Positions 13,413 through 18,983 of a stretch of 18,983 nt of DNA are shown here, piece by piece. Each line of letters opens with the position of its first letter. Position 1 is the stretch's first letter. Made by a program: the position numbers and the translations under genes. The stretch lies in NCBI GenBank assembly GCA_947463335.1, contig CANHRF010000006.1, positions 1 to 18,983 of the forward strand, read 5' to 3'. Under the pieces are notes generated by a model. It worked only from the letters and a program-made list of their open reading frames with translations. It was not told the DNA's origin and made no database searches. The stretch is from Actinomycetota bacterium (lineage in GTDB: Bacteria; Actinomycetota; Actinomycetes; Nanopelagicales; Nanopelagicaceae).

Positions 13413-16013
13413 ATGGCCAAAGAGCGAGTTTCTGCACCTGGGGTGATTTCTGGGCTAAATCTCTCGCGCACTGTGCCGCCGCCGCCCTCACCTAACTTCA
13501 TTTCTCGTAAATCTATTTTCGATGAGGTCGACTCAAGCAAGGCCGGCGTTACTTTAGTCGCGGCACCTACTGGGTATGGAAAAACGTCGCTGGTCGCCGA
13601 ATATGTAACCACGCTTAGCGACCCAGTTATCTGGTTGAGCTTTAATGATTTAGATGATGCAAAATCCTTTAACTCGCACATGATGCAAGCAATCAGAAAT
13701 GTAGTACCAAACTTCGGTAATTGGTTTTCGGTAAATCCAACGGTAAGTATAGAAAACTTCATCACCAATATCTTCTCTGAAATAGGTTCCATCCAAAAAC
13801 ACTTTGTGTTGGTTTTGGATGATAATCGCCTCCAGACTGGTAATTCAGCGCCTTTAGCAAAACACTTCTTTGCCTGTGTCCCAAAAAATGTACATACAAT
13901 AATTGTTAGAAATGTAATTCCATCTGAAACCTTTATTGCACTCAAGTCGCTCGAAAACTTGCATGTAATCGACAAGAATCATTTGAAGTTCACTGATGAT
14001 GAAATAACTTTAGCAGCATCAATTGCTGGAGTAGACCTAGAAAAGAGTGAGAATCAAAAACTCATCAAGAGCCTAGATGGGTGGCCTGCGGGCATACAGT
14101 TAGTATTGAGCAACATCTCACGTGGGTGGGAATCATCTGAAAATTTGATGAACCGCGATCACGGTTCGCGAGATTCAAGAAATCTCGTTAATGACTTGCT
14201 TTCTACTTTGAGTCTGGCTGAACGTAAAAATCTAGAATCTCTAGCGGTCTTAGATGAATTCTCTATTGAAGAAGCAGAAATAATCCTGCAGAAAGATTTC
14301 TCTTTAAGTAAATTGAATAAATTTGCAGTCGATTCGCTCTTTCTAAAGTACGGCGCAGTCCCGATCAATAGGTATTCATTTAATCCAGCTGTGCGGGCGG
14401 GGCTGATTTCTTCTCCCACGTTGAACGAGAAAGATCTGCGAGGAATTCATAGCCGACTTACCGATCACTATTCTTCAACCGGTTCGTATTTAAAGGCGTT
14501 AGAACATGCCAAGTTCGCAGGTGATCAATCCAGTTATCGGGCTTTATTTAGACAGGGAATGCGCCAGCTAATTGCAATCGGACGTGGAAAAGATTTATTG
14601 GGCATGGCTGAGTTAGTGGGAGATTCAAGTAAAGAGGGCAGATTAAAGCGTCAGACCGTAGAGTTGATGGGTTTGACCGCGGATTTTCAGTATTTAAGTG
14701 CGCAGAGTTTGATGACTGAGATGGCTTTTACCTCTCGTGGGACCGAACTTGAAGACTTTATAAAGAAGTTCAATGCAGCTGTCAGTGTTTATATCGACTT
14801 TGCCACAGGACTTACAGAGGAGCTAGAAGGCAACGTTTCCAGCGTTATGGCAACAACAGCAGAAGATTTAGACCTGGGAGTGCTCGATAAATTATCAATC
14901 CTGCGCGTAGCCGCCGCCAAGGAAATTATCTATGACAGCTCGGATAAGTTAGCAGATATTCAAAGTCAAGCCACTGATCTTGCAAAATCCGATTCTAGTT
15001 CGATGGCTCTTTACTTCACTGGTGCAATAGATGCCTGCGTTCTTCTAAATGATGGTGAATATAAAGATGCTTTTGTTATTGCAAATAGTGTGATTGCGCA
15101 TGCTGAGCGCGAAGGTTATATGGGAATTTTTGGTTCACTGGACATGATGTACGTGAAAGCACGATGTCTCTTGGAGTTCTCACAGATCGAAGAATCACAA
15201 AGAGTTTTTGCGGATTTAAAGAAATTGGCAGAGTCATGGCATCAGCACACCTGGGTCTTTCTTGCAGAAAGCTTTTTGGCGCGTGATTTAGCCTTGGCTG
15301 GAAATTCTGCCGCTGCGCTGGATATCGTACGAAATAAGCGAGAACGTGCGGCAAGCCTTGCCTTTAAAAATGGTTTAGATACATATTGTGATTTAACCGA
15401 ACTCTTCATTCGTTTCACAATGAAAGATTGGGAACGCGTCGGAATTTTGCTGGGAAGACTTCCTGGTTTTCTCTTAGTTGAAAGAATCAGAGCGATTCAT
15501 CTAGAGATGACCGAGAAGAAGCCAGGTTCGTTTGTAGCTGCGAATCTGCCTGAGAACACTCCTAAAGAACAGATTTATAAGGCGATTGCCGAAGCAGGAG
15601 AAAACATAGACCGCGAAAAAATCGCTCTACAGGCGATGCGCAAGGCCCTAGAGATTGGTGCACGAGTCGGTGCAAAAGAGACTTTCTTGCGCCAGAACGC
15701 ACCGATCCTAAATTTGATTATTCGAATCTCAGGCGAAAAGCCAACTGTTTATCTTGAAGATCTAGCATCGAAAATCACTGCTCGCTTGAAATCAAGGAGC
15801 GAGACTTTGGTGGGGCTCTCCTCTGCCCTTACCAAGCGAGAAATCGAGATTCTGCGCCATTTATCTACAGGAAATCCAATCAGCGCGATCGGGAAGACGT
15901 TGCACATCTCGCAAAATACAATGAAGACACATCTTAAAAATGTTTACCGCAAGATCGGCGCAAGCGGACGAGATGAAGCGGTAGAAAAGGCGAGAAGCCT
16001 TTATCTCCTCTAG
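13413..16013 (+). CDS. MalT/LAL-type large LuxR-family transcriptional regulator
   Basis: An 866-residue regulator of the large ATP-binding LuxR (LAL/MalT) type. An N-terminal STAND-type NTPase domain has Walker A APTGYGKTS (51-59) and a Walker-B-like FVLVLDDNRLQ (about 131-141). A winged-helix-like region with LDGWPAGIQL and a long helical, TPR-like middle follow. The C-terminus is a LuxR helix-turn-helix (about 800-862): LTKREIEILRHLSTGNP, then SQNTMKTHLKNVYRKIG. Such proteins act as ligand- and ATP-dependent activators; the ligand is unknown here. The start is the least certain in the window: ATG at 13413 or TTG at 13407, with neither a Shine-Dalgarno nor a TAnnnT-N6 element. It follows gabT by 74 bases and precedes the TRIC-like gene by 27, but no target is indicated. 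Confidence 0.87.
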   Translation: MAKERVSAPGVISGLNLSRTVPPPPSPNFISRKSIFDEVDSSKAGVTLVAAPTGYGKTSLVAEYVTTLSDPVIWLSFNDLDDAKSFNSHMMQAIRNVVPNFGNWFSVNPTVSIENFITNIFSEIGSIQKHFVLVLDDNRLQTGNSAPLAKHFFACVPKNVHTIIVRNVIPSETFIALKSLENLHVIDKNHLKFTDDEITLAASIAGVDLEKSENQKLIKSLDGWPAGIQLVLSNISRGWESSENLMNRDHGSRDSRNLVNDLLSTLSLAERKNLESLAVLDEFSIEEAEIILQKDFSLSKLNKFAVDSLFLKYGAVPINRYSFNPAVRAGLISSPTLNEKDLRGIHSRLTDHYSSTGSYLKALEHAKFAGDQSSYRALFRQGMRQLIAIGRGKDLLGMAELVGDSSKEGRLKRQTVELMGLTADFQYLSAQSLMTEMAFTSRGTELEDFIKKFNAAVSVYIDFATGLTEELEGNVSSVMATTAEDLDLGVLDKLSILRVAAAKEIIYDSSDKLADIQSQATDLAKSDSSSMALYFTGAIDACVLLNDGEYKDAFVIANSVIAHAEREGYMGIFGSLDMMYVKARCLLEFSQIEESQRVFADLKKLAESWHQHTWVFLAESFLARDLALAGNSAAALDIVRNKRERAASLAFKNGLDTYCDLTELFIRFTMKDWERVGILLGRLPGFLLVERIRAIHLEMTEKKPGSFVAANLPENTPKEQIYKAIAEAGENIDREKIALQAMRKALEIGARVGAKETFLRQNAPILNLIIRISGEKPTVYLEDLASKITARLKSRSETLVGLSSALTKREIEILRHLSTGNPISAIGKTLHISQNTMKTHLKNVYRKIGASGRDEAVEKARSLYLL

Positions 16014-16028
16014 AAATTTTCACTGGCT

Positions 16029-16034
16029 TATACT
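16029..16034 (+). promoter_or_regulatory. Leaderless-type -10 (TATACT) for the TRIC-like gene
   Basis: TATACT, six bases (CAAGCC), then ATG at 16041. It lies in the 27-base gap after the LuxR-type regulator, so the membrane-protein gene can be transcribed on its own despite the close spacing. Confidence 0.6.
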
Positions 16035-16040
16035 CAAGCC

Positions 16041-16658
16041 ATGGATTTGGAGCTCTTGGTAACTCTGCTCGACCTAGCCGGCACATTTGCATTTGCCCTA
16101 GTAGGCGCCAGGATCGCGGCCAATAAAGGTTTGGATTATGGCGGCATTGCATTTATTGCCGCTATCGCATCACTTGCAGGTGGCACTTTCCGCAATCTCT
16201 TGCTCGGAGAAAAACCGCCCTGGGTTTTAAATGAATGGTTATTTCTCGGCGTAGCTCTGGCGATCGTCATAACTTTAAGCATTAAGCGCACAACACCAGT
16301 CGGTCGTTTTGTTCTTTCTCTCGACACACTTGGTTTAACGGTTTGTTCGATATCTGGAGCGCAATTTGCACTTACTCAAGGAGCACCGTTTGCATCTGCG
16401 GTGATCCTTGGGTTGATTGGCGCGGTCACCGGTGGTTTGTTGCGAGATGTGCTCTGCCAGGTAGAACCAGTTCTGCTGCATCGCGAAACGATCGGCACTT
16501 CCTGCTTGGCAGGATCGCTGGTTTATGTCAGTTGTGATTATTTCGCTGTAAATCAGATCTTCTCGGTTGTTCTTGCTAGCGCTGTTGTAATTCTGGTTCG
16601 CGAACTCTCGATTAAATATGATTGGCACTTACCGAAAGTCGGCGGTCGGGGAGAGTAA
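16041..16658 (+). CDS. TRIC/YadS (UPF0126) family membrane protein
   Basis: A 205-residue membrane protein with about seven hydrophobic segments in two homologous halves. Each half carries the family's glycine-rich G-G-x-x-R motif: LAGGTFRNLLLGEKPPW in the first and VTGGLLRDVLCQVEP in the second, as in the trimeric intracellular cation channel (TRIC) / YadS family. Prokaryotic TRIC homologues form homotrimeric monovalent-cation channels, but some family members have been linked to amino-acid transport, so the transported species is uncertain. The ATG at 16041 is supported by TATACT six bases upstream. The stop abuts the convergent tgt stop with no base between them, leaving no room for a terminator. 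Confidence 0.88.
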   Translation: MDLELLVTLLDLAGTFAFALVGARIAANKGLDYGGIAFIAAIASLAGGTFRNLLLGEKPPWVLNEWLFLGVALAIVITLSIKRTTPVGRFVLSLDTLGLTVCSISGAQFALTQGAPFASAVILGLIGAVTGGLLRDVLCQVEPVLLHRETIGTSCLAGSLVYVSCDYFAVNQIFSVVLASAVVILVRELSIKYDWHLPKVGGRGE

Positions 16659-17912
16659 TTAATCCCGAGATTGCCCAGAGCGATGGGTGTAACGCCCTAA
16701 GAACTCTTCCTTCATATCGGTAAAGTTTCCATCCATCAAAGCTTGGCGCATTTGATCAACTAAGCGCACTATGTATCTCTCATTATGAATAGTCGCCAAT
16801 GTCGCAGCGACCATTTCCTTGCCGCGGAATAAGTGGCAGAGATAGGCCCGCGTGAAGTTCTGGCAGGTGTAGCAATCGCAGTTTTCATCAATCGGATTAA
16901 AGTCACGGATATAAGGCGCATTGGTGATATTCACGCGCCCGGTGGATGTGTAGACCGCGCCGCTGCGGGCAATACGTGACGCAAGAACACAATCAAAGGT
17001 ATCGACTCCATTTTCAACGCCAACGAATAAATCTTCAGGAGCGCCGATACCGAGCAGATGCTTCGGTTTATTCTGTGGCAAGGTGCTATTTACCCAGCCC
17101 ACGATCGTGCCAAGTGAATCTTTATCTAGCGCGCCGCCGATTCCAAAGCCATCGAATTCGATACCTGAAGATGACATTCCGCCTAAATCGGCAGCGGCTT
17201 TTTTACGTAGATCTTCATATTGCGCACCTTGGATAACGCCAAATAACGCTTGGTATGGCTTATCGCTGCGTTGGTCTGTTAAACGCTTATGTTCATCTAA
17301 ACAACGAATCGCCCAGTCGTAAGTGCGTTCCATCGCCAGCTCTTGATACGGGCGGGTGTTGTGCAAGGTAGTGCATTCATCGAAAGCAAAAATAATATCG
17401 GCGCCGATTTTATGTTGGATCTGCATTGAGATCTCAGCAGTGAAGCGGTGCATCGAGCCATCCAGATGAGATTTAAAGGTAACGCCATCATCATCAACAT
17501 GTGCCAAACGTTCTTTATTGCCGGCGATTACTTGATCCGAACGAAAAGTTTTGGCATCCATCGCCAAGACTTTTTTAAAGCCAACGCCGAGCGAGAGAAC
17601 TTGAAATCCACCGCTATCTGTAAAGGTGGGTCCGTTCCAATTCATAAACTTTGCAAGGCCGCCAGCTTCATCTAAAAGATCGGGACCCGGTTGTAAGTAC
17701 AAGTGGTAGGCATTGGCCAAGAGCGCTTGCGAACCGAGATCTTTCATCGCCTCTGGCAGCACCGATTTAACAGTTGCCTTAGTACCCACCGGAATAAAGG
17801 CCGGCGTTTGAATATCGCCATGCGGGGTTGAGATAGTGCCCACGCGCGCCAGCCCGTTTTCTGCGCTGTGCTTTATCTCGAAGGCGAAACTCTTTGAACC
17901 TAGGCTGGACAC
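16659..17912 (-). CDS. tgt: tRNA-guanine(34) transglycosylase
   Basis: A 417-residue enzyme that exchanges guanine-34 of Asp, Asn, His and Tyr tRNAs for a queuosine precursor. Key residues: NAYHLYLQPG; the general base Asp99 in FTDSGGFQV; FDEC near 177-180; nucleophile Asp307 in DTFDCVLASRIARSGAVY; and the zinc site Cys345, Cys347, Cys350 with His376 in TLATIHNERY. It is longer than E. coli Tgt (about 375), partly through an insert of roughly 25 residues after SGGFQVLSLG, which I believe is common in actinobacterial Tgt. The start is the GTG at 17912; GACAAT lies seven bases upstream, a weak leaderless-type match. No other queuosine gene is in the window, so whether precursor is made or salvaged is unknown. 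Confidence 0.94.
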   Translation of the reverse strand: MSSLGSKSFAFEIKHSAENGLARVGTISTPHGDIQTPAFIPVGTKATVKSVLPEAMKDLGSQALLANAYHLYLQPGPDLLDEAGGLAKFMNWNGPTFTDSGGFQVLSLGVGFKKVLAMDAKTFRSDQVIAGNKERLAHVDDDGVTFKSHLDGSMHRFTAEISMQIQHKIGADIIFAFDECTTLHNTRPYQELAMERTYDWAIRCLDEHKRLTDQRSDKPYQALFGVIQGAQYEDLRKKAAADLGGMSSSGIEFDGFGIGGALDKDSLGTIVGWVNSTLPQNKPKHLLGIGAPEDLFVGVENGVDTFDCVLASRIARSGAVYTSTGRVNITNAPYIRDFNPIDENCDCYTCQNFTRAYLCHLFRGKEMVAATLATIHNERYIVRLVDQMRQALMDGNFTDMKEEFLGRYTHRSGQSRD

Positions 17913-17962
17913 GTGGGTTATTGTCGCAGATTGAGATTGTCTTGCTGAGCGGTCAGATTATT

Positions 17963-18009
17963 GATCTGTTACCAGATCGCAATCCCCATGCTCGATCTGT
18001 TACCAGATC
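17963..18009 (-). repeat. Two copies of a 16-bp self-complementary repeat at the 3' end of the M13 peptidase gene
   Basis: Exact copies at 17994-18009 and 17963-17978, read on the minus strand as GATCTG-GTAA-CAGATC, each able to form a six-pair hairpin with a GTAA loop. The first copy contains the last codons and TAA stop of the peptidase gene; the second lies in the gap before tgt, 31 bp away. No T run follows, so they are not ordinary intrinsic terminators. They may be a 3' processing or stabilising element or a small tandem duplication. Confidence 0.75.
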
Positions 18010-18983
18010 TCGATGCGCTCGCTCTCGGCCAACCACAACTTATCGCCCTCGGTTAGGTCAAAGGCTTTGTAGAAGTCGGTGATATTGCGAACGATCGCGT
18101 TGCAACGAAATTCATATGGTGAATGCGGATCGGTTGCGATGCGACGACGAAGTTCTTCAGCGCGCACCTTGCCACGCCAAACTTGAGCCCAGGATAGGAA
18201 GAAACGTTGTTCTCCAGTTAACCCATCAATTACCGGGGCCTGAGCGCCATTTAAAGCCAATTTATAGGCCTTAAACCCAATTGCTAAGCCACCAAGGTCT
18301 CCGATGTTCTCACCGACTGTGAGAGCGCCGTTGACGTGGATATCGGGGGTCTCTTCCGGAAAGAGCGCATCAAATTGTGCAATCAGTGCGTTTGCGCGCT
18401 TTTCAAATTCGGTGCGATCGGCTTGGGTCCACCAATCGATCATATTTCCATCGCCATCAAACTTTGATCCTTGGTCATCGAAACCGTGGCCGATCTCGTG
18501 TCCAATAACCGCTCCGATAGCGCCGTAATTTGCAGCGATATCTGCGGAAAGATCAAAGAACGGTGGCTGCAAAATAGCGGCAGGGAAGACAATTTCATTT
18601 TGGATCGGATGGTAGTAAGCGTTAACGGTCTGAGGGGTCATCAACCATTCGGTCTTATCTACCGGCTTACCGATTTTGGCTAGTTCGATATCGCGAGTGA
18701 ATTTAGTGATCCGCCCAATGTTTCCAAAGAGGCCATCGCGCTTGATTTCCAGTGCTGAATAATCGCGCCATTTATCTGGGTACCCGATCTTGGGGGTGAA
18801 TTTGGCTAACTTATCGAGGGCCTTTGCTTTGGTTTCTGGGCCCATCCAAGTTAACTCATTGATGCTGATGCGATAGGCCTCAATTAAATTATCGACGAGC
18901 TCAAGCATGGCAACCTTCGCCGCTTCCGGGAAATGGCGCTGTACATAGATCTGACCAATCGCCTCGCCGAGTGCGCCTTCTAC
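18000..18983 (-). CDS. M13-family zinc metallopeptidase (PepO/neprilysin-like), C-terminal 327 residues
   Basis: The frame is open from the right edge to the TAA at 18000-18002. The N-terminal half and start lie outside the window; family members are about 630-700 residues. The visible part begins VEGALGEAIGQIYVQRHF, then the family segment NAYYHPIQNEIVFPAAIL. The zinc motif HEIGH (18486-18500, in IGHEIGHGFDDQGSKFDGDG) and the third zinc ligand in ENIGDLGG (18297-18311) follow. It ends IEIW at the C-terminal tryptophan position. The catalytic domain is therefore complete and probably active on oligopeptides. Cellular location cannot be judged without the N-terminus. The stop codon lies in the first of two hairpin repeats. 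Confidence 0.94.
   Translation of the reverse strand, partial: VEGALGEAIGQIYVQRHFPEAAKVAMLELVDNLIEAYRISINELTWMGPETKAKALDKLAKFTPKIGYPDKWRDYSALEIKRDGLFGNIGRITKFTRDIELAKIGKPVDKTEWLMTPQTVNAYYHPIQNEIVFPAAILQPPFFDLSADIAANYGAIGAVIGHEIGHGFDDQGSKFDGDGNMIDWWTQADRTEFEKRANALIAQFDALFPEETPDIHVNGALTVGENIGDLGGLAIGFKAYKLALNGAQAPVIDGLTGEQRFFLSWAQVWRGKVRAEELRRRIATDPHSPYEFRCNAIVRNITDFYKAFDLTEGDKLWLAESERIEIW

Noticed and set aside
13373..13975. A 200-codon open frame on the minus strand opposite the LuxR-type regulator
   Set aside because: It runs antisense to the clearly coding NTPase domain, including its Walker A, and its translation shows no recognisable motif and no start signal. It is a shadow frame.
1..18983. 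CRISPR array, insertion sequence, prophage, tRNA or rRNA gene
   Set aside because: All intergenic gaps are about 120 bases or shorter, and I saw no spaced identical repeats, terminal inverted repeats, transposase motifs or cloverleaf-like sequences in them.

Overview
The window looks like chromosomal core DNA from a streamlined, fairly low-GC actinobacterium, most plausibly the freshwater acI / Ca. Nanopelagicales type. This placement is an inference. It rests on a SenX3-RegX3-like two-component pair divergent from phoU, Streptomyces-like PHO boxes, actinobacterial-looking Tgt and SenX3 sequences, and tightly packed or overlapping genes. Base composition was judged by eye and not computed. 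I see no insertion sequence, prophage, CRISPR array, tRNA or rRNA, and no gene-free stretch longer than about 120 bp.

Layout: (1) 1-2385, minus strand: a transaldolase-family enzyme running off the left edge, a TauE/SafE-type membrane transporter and an AlkD-like DNA alkylation repair glycosylase. (2) 2497-3327, plus: UppP, undecaprenyl-diphosphate phosphatase. (3) 3324-9960: a complete phosphate-starvation locus. The RegX3/PhoP-like regulator and SenX3/PhoR-like kinase are on the minus strand, divergent from phoU-pstC-pstA-pstB and then pstS on the plus strand. PHO-box operators lie in the divergent intergenic region and in front of pstS, and a strong hairpin terminator follows pstS. (4) 10032-13338: a probable di/polyamine-nitrogen group: an SSAT-like acetyltransferase, an Orn/Lys/Arg decarboxylase (opposite strand) and a GabT-like aminotransferase. 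(5) 13413-16658: a large MalT/LAL-type LuxR regulator and a TRIC/YadS-type membrane protein. (6) 16659-18983, minus: tRNA-guanine transglycosylase and the C-terminal half of an M13 (PepO/neprilysin-like) metallopeptidase running off the right edge.

How it works together: the Pst transporter imports phosphate, PhoU relays its state to the kinase, and the response regulator would bind the 11-bp GTTCACC-type repeats to induce phoU-pst, pstS and probably its own operon. The kinase here has no membrane segment and PstS has no lipobox cysteine, both unusual for a Gram-positive-type cell.

The most striking non-gene signal is a repeated start architecture. Six genes that begin transcription units have a TAnnnT hexamer followed by exactly six bases and then the ATG/GTG, as expected for leaderless mRNAs. 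By contrast the transaldolase, uppP and pstS have Shine-Dalgarno sequences. I did not find a clearly new multi-gene system. The findings are regulatory and architectural oddities within otherwise recognisable genes.
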